Made by a program: the position numbers and the translations under genes. Positions 47,201 to 59,616 of a stretch of DNA of 64,000 nucleotides are shown in pieces; positions within the stretch are counted from its first letter, which is position 1, and every line of letters starts with the position of its first letter. Source of the stretch: Sceloporus undulatus (lineage: Eukaryota > Chordata > Lepidosauria > Squamata > Phrynosomatidae); contig NC_056527.1 of the NCBI RefSeq assembly GCF_019175285.1, positions 114,366,530-114,430,529 on the forward strand. The letters are read 5' to 3'. The notes under the pieces were generated by a model. It saw nothing but the letters and a program-made list of their open reading frames with translations, did no database searches and was not told the origin of the DNA.

Positions 47201-50200
47201 CCAATCCCTTCTCCCCCAAAGTCAACCCCAACCTTGCCAAAGGGCTCAAAGATCCCACGCAGCATCTCTTTGGTGATGTTGCAGTGAAGAGAGCCAACGT
47301 AGAGTCTCATGGGCCCCCCGCTGCCTTTTTGAAGGTTGTTTGCCATTGCAGCCAGCCGGTTCTTTTCCGCCTAACGCCACAGACACAGGATGGAGGGTGA
47401 GAGGAACAGGTGAGAGATCAGGGACAGCGACAAGTAAACTGTATGGGTTTTGAAACTTATAGCAACTGACCAATGACTGAAAGTTGCTCTTGCAGCTTCC
47501 AATAACAAGTTATTCTTTCCACATCTGTAAATCAGCTGGAATCCAGGGAAGTTACTTTAAACATCTTTGAGCCATTTTTCCTTTCCATATTAACCCACTG
47601 GGTGACTGTGGGCAAGTCACACAATCTCAGCCTCAGAAGCAAACCGCGTCTGATTAAACTTGCCAAGAAAACCCCATGATAAGTTTGCCTTAGACTCATC
47701 TTAAGCCAGAAATGACTTAAAGGCACAAAACAATATAAATGTGCCTAAATATATACATGCATGTATTTCTAACCCTCAGTTTTGATATTAAATTACTTCC
47801 ATCCCTCCCCTAAAACCCAACTTCCATTTTCTCTGCAATATGCCTATGTTCAACATCGTCTCTTATTCAATTTCACATCCTACCTTAAACCAACACTCCT
47901 TCCTGCCAAGAACCCCCTCTTTATTTATCCCCCCCCCCCCCCCCCCCCCCCCGCCCCCCCTTTTTTTTCCCCCCCCCCCCCCGGCACCTCAATGGTTAGC
48001 TGGTTTACATCCTGACTCGCACCTGGGAGGCCTGGACGATGATAGGCACACCAAGGAGGCGCTGCCCAGTCAGCCCAATGGCCAATGGCACTGACTGGAT
48101 TTCGCAGAACTCCACATAGGCAATGCCCTTGGAGCGGCGGGAGTTTCGGTCAGAGATGATTCGGACATCACGCACCTGTAAGAGTAGAAGACAAAACAAG
48201 TGAGAGACTGGGCAACTGAAAAAAACTCTTGTCAACAGCTAAATACTATTCTTTGTTTCTTATTAGAGGTGAACAATGAACACAACATAAAAGTGAAATC
48301 AAAGCTTTAGGTCTGAAGCAATAAAATAGGGATGGGGAACCTGTGGGTCTCCAGGTCTTTCTGCAATGCCCACCATTGCTAGAAACTGGGGATACCAGTT
48401 GAAGAGAATGGAAGCCATAGTCCAACAAATTCTGAAGGTCCACACAGGTTGCCCACTTCTTGGGTAATATAAGCAGGCACATGCCAAAGCCTGAGAAAAG
48501 GAGGGGGAATATTACTGAGGATTCCCAGGTGGCAGTAGTGCTTTTGAACCACTTATTTTAGGGCAGCCTTTCGTAATTTGTTCTGACTTGGCCACTATTA
48601 GATACATAATGTCTAGGCTACTACAATATGCTTTACAGGGGGCTAACCTTGCTGAATTTCCAGAAGGTTCAGCTGGTGCAAATTATAGCAGCTGGCATGA
48701 CAAATGCACTGTACTGAGATCCTAGCACTGACCCAAGCAGATCTGCAGTGGTTCCCAGGGTTTTTTGGGGGAGGAGGCAGTTCAAGGAGTTGAGTTTCAA
48801 CTTTTAAACCTCTAAAAAGGCCAGGGCCTGTCTATCAAAGGGACTGCCTGGATGTTAAATAAGAGCTTCAGGAGAGGCCCTCTTGAGGATACCATTTACC
48901 TGTGGAGACCCACTTGACGGGCACGGGGAGAGGGCTTTCTCCTGTGTTGCTCCCAGACTGTGGAATGCACTCCCCTTGGAGTTGTGGATCACTTCCCACT
49001 CTCGCTGCCTTTAGGAAGGGTGTGAAGATGCATCTTTTCAATTTGGCCTTTCAAACTGTTTTGTTTATTATAATGACTTTAATGGTTCTACTGTTTTAAA
49101 TTGTTTTAATGATGTTTGTAAGCCGCCTTAAATGCTTTTTTTGGTAGGAAGGCGGGATAAAAACTGCAACAAACAAATGAACCAAGAAGCATTACCTTCC
49201 CAACGGCAGAGAAAAAGTCCTCAAGGTCACGTGGGCGAATACGGGCAGCCAACTGCATGCAGAACACTGTACGGGCATCACGTTCTTCTGGGCTCAAGCT
49301 GCCCAAGGGCTCTCTGTGGGAGAAAGCAGAGGTTAATCAGGTGGAGGGAGCTTAAACCCAGGAGAAGGTATGTTACATCTTCTTGGTCAAACAACCACTC
49401 CCAATGTAATGAGAACACTTACCGGAGAGGGCTCTTCTCTCTGTAGAGGGGACTCTTGCTGTGTCCAAAGCGCCGCCTATAGTGAAGGAAGAGGAATATA
49501 GTGTATAACAACCCATTTCAACACTGGTGCAACAAGTAATTCTGAACAGCGACATTTACTGTGACTTATGTCACTCTGTCCACCAATTCTTCTCTTAAAT
49601 TTAATGAGAAGAATTAAATTAAAATTAATTAAAATAAAATCCTTGCCTCAAGAAGAAGAGCCCTCCCTCCATGACATCATCATCAGACCTGGGAGGGAGT
49701 GAAAAAGAGAGGCCCAACTTCCATCAGGCCTAACTGTGAATGTACTCACTTCGCTCTCTTTAATTTTATTGTATTTTATATATTTATTGTATTTTATTTT
49801 ATTATCTTTATTTTTACTGTTGTAACCCGCCTGGATTCCTTGTGATTGGGCGGGCTATAAATAAATTATTATTATTATATTAGGCACTAATGAAATTCAA
49901 ACTTCTACCACGTCGTTTCTCTGAGTGGAGACAGAGAGAATCCCATACTGTGAGATTCCTCCTTTCTTATCAACCCAGAGAATGGAAGACCAGACCTAAG
50001 TCAGCCATTTAAGACTAAAACCAGTATGAACACTCTCATCTCAGGTGACAGAATGGGTGCCTCTGCACAGCTGTTGTACTAAACAGTCATGCATCAATAT
50101 TGTCAGACTCATGCGAGAAAGTAACAAAAAGTGTTTTTAAGAGGAAAAAAATTGGAAGTTCAAGAAGTGATCACCAAGATAGCTACTGATCATCAATATT

Positions 50201-52388
50201 TCCCCTGCTGTGTGAGAAGTACATAATGATGCTGTGACCACTGTGTCCCTTACCCAGGGGGTGGAGGGCTGCGATAACGCACTCTCTCATCCCGCCGGCG
50301 CTCTCTGCTGCGAGACCTGCTTCCCCGTCTCCGATCCCGGCTGCGGCTTCGATGGCGGCTTCTGCTCCGGTGACGGCTGCGGCGATCCCGGCTCCGGCTG
50401 CGCCTGCGGTGGCGGTCTCGGTCCCGGCTACGGCTAGAGAAGATTCAGAAAATGAGTTAGCATTACAAAGTGGGGGGAGACACAAAGTAAGCATGCTGGG
50501 GGCACCAGGTTGGCATTTGCCCAAATGGAGGGAAAATGAAGAAACAATAAAAATGCAAAGCAGAGGGAACTCTTGTCCATGGCCTGTGAAGATTTGCTAA
50601 CAGGCCTGCCGCATAGACATCGTTTTAAAAACAGCATATTGATTAAATGTTCTGAAGCTAGTTTTCCCAACTTGGTGTATTCTGTGGATGCTAAGACTAC
50701 AACTCCCATATACTCCCACCCAGCAGCCCTGCCTTACTTTCTGTGCCCAGGCTTCTCTCCAGACCCACTCCTACCTGTGTCTGTGGTCACGGCTCCTGCT
50801 CCGGCTCCTGCTTTTCTTCTTTTTGCTACAATCAGGAAGGAGACAGATAAGAAGTGGGCTGCGGGAGGGAGGGAAGGAACAGAGGGCCAAAGGAAACCCA
50901 TCAACTCACCTGCTGCTTTCTCCACTGCTGCTGGGGGCACTGTCTTTCTTTGTCTCCTTTCCTTGCTCCTCTTGAGGTGGCTAGGGGAAAAAAGGCCAGT
51001 TCAGAGAAAAAGAGAGTCAGCATGCAATCTCCCACACTGCAGCCCTCTCCTAAGGATCAGCCCACGTTCCCAGTCCCCCAGCTCCCGATCGCTTTCATAC
51101 ATTACCTGTGCTGTAGGGGGATCGGCTGGTGGCTTTGAGGGTCCTGGCTGGGCCTGGAGCAAACACAGGAGGGGTGGGCCCAGCAGGAAAGGTTCACTGA
51201 GACAGGGAGAGGGGACCACAGACATACTCCACAACTCCCTACCCCATTCAAATCAAAGAAAACCTCAACCTCTATGACGTGGGCTTTTCTGACCATATGT
51301 TTAATACCTTGGGTGAAGCAGCAGCTAGGTTTTAGCACTAAAGCCACCAAGCAGCATAACATGAACCTAAATATATTTTAGGCTGGAAGAGACACAGTGC
51401 CATCTACAGGCAGAGACCTGGGCTCCTTCACATGGAGATTAGTCACTTGGTATTATGAAAAAAAGAGAGCACCCTGAAACTGTTATGTTTCAAATATACT
51501 TTCAGAAGTATGTTTGGCAAAAGATGATGAGTGCCAGACTGGTCAATACAATGAATGACACCAAAACCCTGACATGACAGATATGAAAGACCCTTTACAC
51601 CATTCCAGTACTATGAATTATTTTCTCTAAATATGCACAAACATATATACCGAAGCAAGTCAATTTTCTTAAAAAAATTAATATAATTTTAAAATACAGT
51701 TAATCAAACCTGTTTATACTCAGATACAATTCTGCCATCCTAAGAAACCCATTTTTTAAGAAAACATTAAGGTTCAGCCACTGTACATCCTCCTTAATAC
51801 TAATGAGTCAAAAAACTGAGTTCTCCCTTACTGCTTAAAAAAAATATCTTTAAACAAACTGACTTGGAAAATATTCCAAGTTCCTAAGGAAGAAGATATT
51901 AAATCAGAACCAACCCTGCAAGAATGTCACAATTTACAAAAATATAAAAATATAGAGAATTTTTCTCTGCTTAATATTGATTAGGTTCTAGCAACAGCAA
52001 GTTCTTATTAATTTTCTTATGTTATTGTTTTGCTTTGTGTTTGGTTTACAACTCTATGAAACCCTCTGCCATGGTCACAACTACTGATGGGTTTATGTGA
52101 CCCATACAATTGCAAGAGAGAAAGCTTTCTACTAGAAAATGGGAAACTGTGCTTATGCTTGCATACAGAGACTTCAGAAAGGATATGCCTCCAAATCAAT
52201 GGAGTCAGAGGGAGTTAAGTCTAAGCTAAATAGTGCATTATGAATTACACCACACTCTTGACTGCATGACTTAACTTTTTCCCACATGTTGGGCTGCTGT
52301 CATTTCAGTATCCTAATCTCACCTCTTCTTTCTTGTATGGGGCCTCCAGCATGGCCTCTATAACAATATCGAAGTCGTCTGCAGCCAT
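44240..52388 (-). CDS. RBM23: RBM23, RS-domain splicing factor with two RRMs (13 coding exons)
   Basis: Coding exons in transcript order: 52388-52323, 51153-51106, 50980-50910, 50825-50775, 50433-50254, 49476-49423, 49313-49196, 48175-48023, 47370-47233, 47116-47051, 46963-46753, 45335-45237, 44328-44240; 1344 nt, 447 aa, close to the human 439. The start MAADDFDIVIEAMLEAPYKK matches the RBM23/RBM39 N-terminus. Residues about 63-156 are RS-rich, mainly one 180-nt exon. RRM1 spans about 171-247 (VFCMQL and GIAYVEF as RNP-like strands) and RRM2 about 268-345 (LYVGSL and KGYGFITF). An Ala/Leu-rich tail ends in FTPQTM, as in human RBM23. The protein is a nuclear RNA-binding cofactor of splicing and nuclear-receptor transcription. 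All phases agree. Several small phase-0 or phase-2/2 exons could be skipped in frame. Confidence 0.95.
45808..46060. mobile_element. CpG-rich mariner-like element in an RBM23 intron
   Basis: TIRs CAGTGGTACCTCGGGATACG and CGTAACCCGAGGGAGCAGTG are flanked by TA on both sides (45806-45807, 46061-46062). It is 253 bp. Inside, TACGAA recurs about nine times, and CpG is largely undecayed, so the copy looks young. Confidence 0.8.
47590..47735 (+). repeat. tRNA-derived SINE, 3' two thirds
   Basis: Forward copy lacking the head; ends ACTTAAAGGCACAAAACAAT. In an RBM23 intron. Confidence 0.65.
47929..47982. repeat. Poly-C/poly-T tract (poly-G on the RBM23 strand)
   Basis: C24, G, C7, T8, C14 on the plus strand. 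On the RBM23 strand this is two long G runs split by A8, starting about 40 bases after the donor of the exon ending at 48023. Exact lengths in an assembly are unreliable for such tracts. Confidence 0.85.
48600..49165 (+). mobile_element. L2 LINE 3' end in an RBM23 intron
   Basis: Opposite strand to RBM23. Readable L2 C-terminal features include CTCCCAGACTGTGGAATGC and TTTTCAATTTGGCCTTTC; the 3' end is TTTGTAAGCCGCCTTAAATG. It stops about 30 bases before an RBM23 exon (49196). A shorter L2-type 3' end lies at 49755-49880. Confidence 0.7.
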
Positions 52389-52515
52389 GCCGTCTTCTTG
52401 GCTCTGCAAATAGGAAGAGAAGGAACAAGTGTTTGAAAAAAGGAGTTTCTCAAATGAAAACCCACAACCCTACCTTCCCAAAAGTAAGGAAAAAGGGGTA
52501 ACAGTGGCTACTCAC

Positions 52516-52551
52516 TGGGTCCTGGGATGGATTGGGGAACGCCGGATCCAT
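52516..52551 (-). CDS. RBM23: Possible upstream in-frame start exon of RBM23
   Basis: On the minus strand an ATG at 52551 in GCCATGG context opens MDPAFPNPSQDP and runs to a donor GTGAGTA at 52515-52514. Its phase (0) joins the next exon, which starts at 52403, and that exon then reads SQEDG straight into the usual MAADDF start. This would give 464 aa. A matching acceptor (TTCTCCAG) lies upstream at about 52649. The exon could equally be 5' UTR. The human protein I recall starts at the second ATG. Confidence 0.45.
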
Positions 52552-52999
52552 GGCTGGCCCAAATGGGTGGGCTCCCCACCACCCCGAGACACAGGAGCTG
52601 CTAGTGGAGAAGGGCGTCTAGCAGGCAAAGAATCTGATCACAGCCTGGAGAAGATGGAGGCATGAGTGAAATTGAGGAGTGGGCTATGCAGATGGGGTAA
52701 GACCAGGCATGTTGCTTGGATACAGTACATTCTAAATCCCAGAACAGAATTGTGTTCTAGAACTTTGCTGATCTGGAAACCAACTGAAGCCCAAGCACTG
52801 ACCTCTGGGATTCTGGAACAGCAAAACACAAACATGGAAGATCCCTTGTTTGCCAAACATTCACAATCTGTCTGGCCTCCCTTTTCTAATCTAGAGAAAA
52901 CTTTGTACATGCAAGAAATCCCTTTTCCCATTGGGTTCACATTTCATATCATCTCTAGGAACTTTACACTCTAAAAAAATATCTCAGAGAATTCAGAAT

Positions 53000-55900
53000 T
53001 AAAGTATTTGTACCCCTTCTACTAGGTTTCAGTATGCCTCTTAGATATACTTGCAAAATATTGGTCACAGTATAATTTGGGGTGAGGGAGAGGAAGCAGA
53101 GGAAAACAGAAGCACTCTTCTAATTTTTAAATCAATCAATTAGGAAACATCACTGAAACAGAGAAAGGGCACTGGAAAAATGTAAGAGGAGGCATTCACT
53201 GCCTCTCAAGTTAAAACCCATCTTCTGGATATGAGAAGCTCAACCTCGCAATCCTAGAGAACTTTATTATAAATTCACTTGCATTTATTTCTGAGGACTG
53301 TGTGCATGCTTAAGAAGGCAGCCTAGGGAGTGCACTTTTAATGCCCTTCTTTGGAGGAAGGCTCCCCAAATTCAGCAGGATTTATTTCCATGTAAACACG
53401 CATTTAGTAGAAATGCAAGTCCTTAACAAATGGGGCCTTCTTAAGGAAGACCTCCCAGGTGATATTGGTTTTAGACTCCCTCCTGAAGAATCTTCCTAAA
53501 CATTTGAAACACTGGCCTACTTCCAAATTTACTCTAGCTATGTGAGCTGCCAGTAATCCCCTCTATCCACAATCTTACATATGCTCCAAGTGCACAGGTC
53601 TGAAAACTGGCACATCAAGCCAACAATGGCTCTAGAAGGACCAGAACTGGGCATCTCTGACTCTTGCCTAAAGTCAGCAGCCAATTATTCGGTCAAGGGG
53701 CAGGAAAGAGAGGAGTTGCTGAAGCCAAAATCGGTGCTATGTTCCCTTTCCTTCTGAAGCGTTCTCTGTTAGATGCTACAACACTAAACCTCTGTTGCTG
53801 AGAGGAACAAGTGTTATACTTTTCCCTTCAGGAATTGACTCCCCCCCCTCCGCCCCGTGAACCACCGCAAAAAGGAGATGTCAAAATAGGATCAGGCAAT
53901 CAGGCAAATAAGAAGAATCTGCTTATTTGGGATAAGCACAATTAATACCATTTGCATACAGCCACAAAGATGCCTGGATAGCAAGGCACAGCCAGTGGAC
54001 ACACGAGAGTTTTATGAACTGGTTACAATAGTAAGACATATGAAATGGAAACCTTTACAGAGCTCTACAACAGAAGATTTCAACTAATGCAATTTTTTTT
54101 TAAAAAGCTGTCTTAAGAGTGTTGGCCCTTGTCTCTAAGCAATTAATTTTGCAATCATGAACATCCTCCCCAGAGGCCCCCATGCCTCACACACTACCCT
54201 GAAATGTCTCTGGCTTTGTGTCTCCAACAAAAGGAGTGAGCCACCAACCAATCCTCACTTCAGAACAAAAAATGAAACTTTCTTGGGACACAGTGGGAAA
54301 TTTTCCCACCTTTCAGTGATTTATTCAGGCAGAAAGATCAAGTGATAGCATCTAGACTCAAAAGAATAATGGAGAAGGCAGCACAGGGGATGCCTTAATT
54401 TCTCTTGATCAGCTCCTAAGTGTTTTTAGAATAAAAACATATTTGTAAGGACGCACGTTCTAGTGAAGGTGGAATTCAGAAGGACACAAAATAGCTAGGC
54501 ATAGTTTGCACAAACCTCTCCATGACTCTGTGTGCATGTGCCTTCAAGCTACCTGTCAGTTTATGGTGACCCTATCAATTTAATAAGGTATTCTCATGTG
54601 GTTTTGCTAGTTCCTTTCTCTGAAATACAGTTTACAGCACCTGGTATTTGTTGGTGGTCTCTCATCCAAGTACTAAACAGGGCTGAGCCCGTTTAGCTTC
54701 CAAGAGCAGACACAGGATATGGCGCCTTTAGGTATTCAGGCCATTAGTTCATAACTCTCAGTCCATAATTCCTACAAGCTCCCAAACAAAAGTGTTCTCT
54801 GCCCTTCTTCATTAGACTTCCCAAATATAACCCTTCATCCTTAAGTTTCTATCTGCTTAAATAAACCAGATGCTAGAAAAATGAGACAAATGTTAAATAG
54901 GCCATGCAATGTAAGTATGCATGAATATTTGCCCAAACTTTGGCTTCCTTGACATAAATGGCCTTTTGAAATATGTCCAGGCTTAGCAAGATCTTATGAT
55001 GCAGATACAGCAGTACTCTTGACACGCCAACAATTGATTTATTTGGTGCCTTATACAACACACCAAAAAATACAAAAAGATTGCTCTTCTAGCCAGCCAC
55101 ACCACCAACGTTTACACTTATTCTACAGGCAGAAAAAGAGCTGCCAAGCTACATGCTTTCAAGACACAACGGATAGCACTTGAGTCAGACAGCCTTGTTA
55201 AAACCAGAAGACAGGGTCCAACTAAACCTGATCAATAAGTCAACTGGAGCAAAAGTGCTTCCAAACTTCACATTTTAGGGAGGGAAGGGGGGGGACTGGT
55301 GCCCTGCCAAATGTTTCCAGATCTATGACCAGCCCAGCAACTGTAGTAGCTATGGCTGATGGGAACTGAAGACCAATGAAGTATTCAAAGTCTCCAATAA
55401 TCCTGCTATGTTTGAGTGTTAAGGATTCAATCCTTTCCTGACAGCTACCACTTCAAGATTTCAGGCCACCTGCCCCTGCCCAAATCACTTTAACTGGAGT
55501 TTCAACGCTCCTATTTTATTTCTGCACCAATCCTCACCCAAAAGGCTGGAGGTCTCTTTAACACTGAAAAACATTCAACTTCCTCGTTCACTAGACTTTG
55601 ATCAGAGAAGTCACGTGTCTCTTTGGCTATTAGTAATTCTAGAGCGTCCTTCCCTGCCTTGTGCTCTCCTGACAATTAGGATCACAACATTCACAACCAG
55701 CCATTTACATAGTAGCTGGGGATGGTGGGTAATGTAGTCCCAACACACCTGGAAAACCTCTAGTTCAGGATGGCCTCAGCACCAGATGTTTCCTGATACA
55801 ACCCAGCAGCTTTCTAAATCCCCATGTAACCAAACTCCAGAACTCTAAATCCTTCCCTGGCCAAGTTTTCTCTTACAACTTCTTCCTTGTTCATAATGGT

Positions 55901-56260
55901 TTACTTTCTAACACCTCCCTCTTTTCACAGGTCACTTAATGCATAGTGAGGCTTTGGAGCTCCTCTCATTGAGATATAATAAAAAGTGACCAAGAATTAT
56001 AAACCACAAAGGGTGTGAAACAGGGATTTCCCACTTCTTTGGTTGCAAACACAAAGGGAGAAAGAAAAGGCAGCTTTCTTTCACACTTCAGACCGTAATC
56101 CTCCCCAGACTGGTGTGGAAGCAAACAGAGCAGGCTCATGGTCTGAGGAAACAGGGACTGAATGACACTGTAAGAAGAAGGGAGCCCAACAGTATGCCAT
56201 ATTGATCTTTGTGGCCATTGAGGCTTCTTGTTTAGCACCTATTGTGGCTTTAGCCAACAA
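53000..56260. other. RBM23 intron 1, repeat-poor part
   Basis: Apart from one 5S-derived SINE (54535-54745) and short old repeats near 53230-53420 and 55290-55380, about 3 kb has no recognisable repeat. No coding exon was found. Intronic regulatory or unannotated RNA sequence is possible. Confidence 0.35.
54535..54745 (-). repeat. 5S rRNA-derived SINE, reverse
   Basis: Reverse of the 5S-like head (GGTGGTCTCTCATCCAAGTA and GGCTGAGCCCGTTTAGCTTC) with the Bov-B-like tail at the left (GTGCCTTCAAGCTACCTGTC). In RBM23 intron 1. Confidence 0.8.
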
Positions 56261-56261
56261 A

Positions 56262-56830
56262 GATAATGACCACAGAAGATTCATCTGAGATACCAAGGAA
56301 GCTAGTCAAAGATTTCCCATACTTTGGATCATACACTGATCAGAACAAAGATTGCAGTCAAGAATTGGGAAGGATTGGGAAGAACAGCTATGGAAAAACT
56401 AAGTGAGAGCCTAAAGTACTGTACAAAGATATAACTCTGAACCCTAAAGTGAGGATTGTTCAAGGCATAGTATTCCCAATTACCATGTATGGATGTGAGA
56501 ATCATAGAATCATCAACTCATGTGAGATGTGGTGCTGGAGAAGAGGGCTGAGGAGACCACAGAGGGTCAAGAAGACAAATAAAGGGATTCTAGAACAGAT
56601 CAAGCCCCAATTTTCCCTGGAAGCTAAGATGACCAAATTGAGGCTGTTGTACTTTGACCATGTCACGAGAAGGCATGAATCATTAGAAAAAGGTAGGCGG
56701 GCAGAAGAGAGAGAAGACGACCGTAGGCCAGATGGATGGATTCGATCAGGGAGGACATGAGCCTGGGCTTCCAAGACCTGAGCAGAGAAGTGGAAGACAG
56801 GTCCTGGAGTGGCTGAGGATATATGGAAAG
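56262..56830 (+). mobile_element. Bov-B/RTE LINE fragment
   Basis: Opposite strand to RBM23. Decayed RT C-terminal region with MYGCE, MWCWRRGLRRPQ and LRLLYFDHVTRRHESLEK, matching the same region as the copy at 17.2-18.0 kb. Confidence 0.7.
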
Positions 56831-57128
56831 ATGTCATACTGAAGATGCAGCAAGTTTGTCTTCTGCTGCTCCAGAGAATAGAGAGCAATGGATGCAAACG
56901 ATAGGAAAAGAGGTTCCACCTAAACATTAGGAAGAAGTTCCTGAGAGGAAGAGCTGTTTGACAATGTAACATGCTGCTTTGGAGAGTGGTGGAGTCTCTC
57001 CATGTATCCTTTGGAGGCATTTAAACAGAGGATGGATGGCCATCTGTTGGGGATGCTTTGATGGCGTTTCCCTGCATGGCAGCAGAGACTGAATGGCCCT
57101 TGGGGGATCTCTTCCAACTTTAGGATTC
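56831..57128 (+). mobile_element. CR1 LINE 3' end
   Basis: Runs from TTTGTCTTCTGCTGCTCCAG to CTTCCAACTTTAGGATTCTA. It lies directly after the Bov-B piece. Confidence 0.75.
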
Positions 57129-57171
57129 TATTACACAGGGCCTGAGCACCCCAGCAAAGAGATAGGTCTAA

Positions 57172-57365
57172 CCCACACTGCAGAAATAATGCGGTTTGAA
57201 ACTGCTTTAACTGCCCTGGTTCAGTGTTAGGGAATTCTGGGAACTATAGTTCTGTGAGACTTCTGTGAAAGAACACTGGTGCCACAACAAACTACAGTTC
57301 CCAGAATTCCCTAGCACTGAGCCAGGGCAGTTAAAGTGATGTCAAACTGGATTATTTTTGTAGTC
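57172..57365. mobile_element. Foldback MITE, family B
   Basis: Arms CACACTGCAGAAATAATGCG and CAAACTGGATTATTTTTGTA, about 195 bp, well preserved. Confidence 0.8.
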
Positions 57366-57514
57366 TGTTTTGGACCATAAAGGCTATGTTTTGGGTCATC
57401 TCAAAGGCAGTTTATAACAGCAGCAGCAACAACTCTAGCACATTTTTGCTCTGTTCGCAGACAAAGGTGGCCCCTCTCCTGGAGTTGTCTGCATCTCCCT
57501 TGAAACCGGTCCAA

Positions 57515-58200
57515 CAGATTGCAGAAATAATCCAGTTTCAGACCGCTTTCACTGCCCTGAATAAGTGCTAGGGAATCCTGGGAATTGTAGCTTTTTAAAT
57601 ATTTGAAGGGATTTCATATTGAGAATGGCACACGCATGTTTTCTGCTGCTCCAGAAACTAGGACACTGAGTAAGGGATTCAAACCACTGGAAAAGAGATT
57701 TCAGGTCAACATTAGGAGGAACTTCCTGACAGCAGGAGCTGTTTGACAGTGGAACGCACTCCTTCCTTGGAGGTCTTTAAGCAGAGGCTGGATAGAGGTT
57801 CTTTGATTGTGAATTCCTGCATGGCAGAATGGGGTTAGACTGGGTGGACCCTTGCGGTCTGTTCCAACTATGATTCTGTGGAAAGTGGTAGAGTCTCCTT
57901 CTCTGGAGGTCTTTAAGCAGAGGCTGGACAGGCACCTATTAGAGCAGCGGTTCTCAACCTTTGGTCCTCTAGACATTTTGAGACTTCAACTCCCAGAATC
58001 CGTGGACAATGAGTATACTGACTGGGACTTCTGGGAAATCGAAGTCCAAGACATCTGGAGGCCCAAAAGTTGAGAACCACTGTATTAGGAGCAGAATGGA
58101 GTTGGACTGGAAGGACCCCTGGGGGGGTCTCTTCCAACTCTATGATCCGGGGGGGGGGGGCAGTTAAAGCGGTCTCAAAGTGGACCATTTCTGGGATGTA
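57515..58200. mobile_element. Family B MITE split by CR1 and family A MITE
   Basis: The left arm (57515-57593) and right end (about 58155-58200) of family B are separated by CR1 3' pieces (57594-57945 and 58084-58150). The CR1 is itself split by a family A foldback (57945-58083). Three layers of insertion can be read. Confidence 0.6.
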
Positions 58201-58899
58201 CTAAAACAAAGGTCAGTACTTGCCCACAGGAGACACCATACTTGTTCATAGAGAATGATTGGAGAATACTTGCCCATAGAGAATCATGGGGAATACTTGT
58301 CCATAGGGAAACACTGGGAATTGCTTGCCCATCGGGTGAGTAATCCCCACGTTTCCCTATGGGCAAGTGCTGTCCTTTGTCTTAGTACGTCCCCCGTTCC
58401 TGCAGTGAGTCTCGGACCCTCCAGAGGAGGAATAAAGCCCCCTTTCCCGACACTCTTGCCTCCCACAACGAAGAAAGGGAGGCAGGCCACCACCGCCATG
58501 TTCCAGCCTCCCAGGCACCATTTTGTCCCCTGCTTCTGAAGCCCCAATAGGCCTCTCTATCCATGGAAAAGGACCCGCCTGATACAAACACAAACCACAG
58601 ATATAGGTATATCTCTGCCTCTCTTTACCTGGGCCTCTTGGTTCTCCTCTGTTTCCCAGCCACAACAGAGGGAGGGGGCGCAGGGAGGAGAACAGACAAG
58701 GAAGACGCCAAGGCCACGCCCCCTCAGCCCCAAAGCCACGCCCCTTGACACTCTGCTCTTCCCGGACCCGCGCTCTCCCCCCCCCCGGTTTTTCCCCCCC
58801 GTAAAAGAATGTGGGGCCGCAGACGTCACCTCCGCGGCAGTGACATCGCCGCCCCCTCCTCCTCTTCCCCTTCCCTAGCGCCTCAAAAAAGACACTCAC

Positions 58900-59010
58900 C
58901 CACCTCCCCCTCCCTTTTGGCCGTTAGAGCCCCGGCTGGGCGCCTCCGAGGCTTTCCCGTTCTCTCCTCAGCAGTAGCACTAGTAGCGACGCTAAGATGG
59001 CGGCGGGCTC
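58900..59010 (-). other. RBM23: Probable RBM23 first exon (5' UTR)
   Basis: On the minus strand a strong donor, GG|GTGAGTG, lies at 58900/58899. The sequence upstream of it is GC-rich and contains GCCGCCATCTT (a YY1 site) about 95 bases before the donor, as is common just after transcription starts. Intron 1 would then run about 6.2 kb to the exon near 52.6 kb. The 5' limit is approximate. Confidence 0.5.
58994..59004 (-). promoter_or_regulatory. YY1 site in the RBM23 promoter
   Basis: AAGATGGCGGC on the plus strand, that is GCCGCCATCTT on the RBM23 sense strand, an exact match to the core promoter YY1 motif. Confidence 0.65.
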
Positions 59011-59085
59011 TTCTCCCTCCCTTCTCCTTCCACCCCCCTCCTTTCTCCTTGGGCCGTACCGCGCCTGCGCAATCGCTTCTTCAGT

Positions 59086-59524
59086 ATTGGTTGGCTAAGA
59101 GGTGGAAGAGTGACACCTGTGGAGGAGGGGCTGAAGGCCAAAGCCCGACGGTGATTGGTTCAGCGCCGGACGGAGGTCTGCGACGTCGACGCTGATTCGA
59201 CGGTGGTTCACGTATTCGGAGGTGCCACCTCCTTCCTTGCCCCGCCCCTCCCCAGGTGGACCCAATCGATGAAACGCGGAGGCGGGATCTCCTGGAAGCT
59301 GATTGGACAATCCGAGAGAAGAATGGTAAGGGTGGAAACTGATTGGGTGAGGAAAAATAAAGGCTGTACCTTTCCCTACGGCGATTATTATTGGTTGAAG
59401 TTCGAGGTGGGGGAGGGAGGTTAATGCGAAGCGTCTCAACCTAGCTTGTGTTTTTGTCACACTGCGGTCGACGCCTGCGCTGATTGGCCAGTCCGTCTCG
59501 AGGTGGAAGAGGAGCCCTGATTGG
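59086..59524 (-). promoter_or_regulatory. Array of eight CCAAT boxes (NF-Y)
   Basis: ATTGG starts at 59086, 59154, 59302, 59342, 59390, 59483 and 59520, which are CCAAT on the RBM23 sense strand. One CCAAT in the opposite sense lies at 59262. Most have a good NF-Y flank (TGATTGG). Chance expectation for both strands over 440 bp is about one. Confidence 0.7.
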
Positions 59525-59616
59525 TCGCATTGCTGTTGGGAAGGCTTTTTTTTCTCCCGGCGAGAGGTCGAAGGTCAACGAAGGCCTGTGGAAAAGGAGG
59601 CGGCCCTGCAGGCGCA

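Noticed and set aside
58357-58899. 180-codon minus-strand frame in the CpG island
   Set aside because: Gly/Arg-rich translation of GC-rich DNA with no family resemblance. It overlaps the RBM23 intron 1 donor region.
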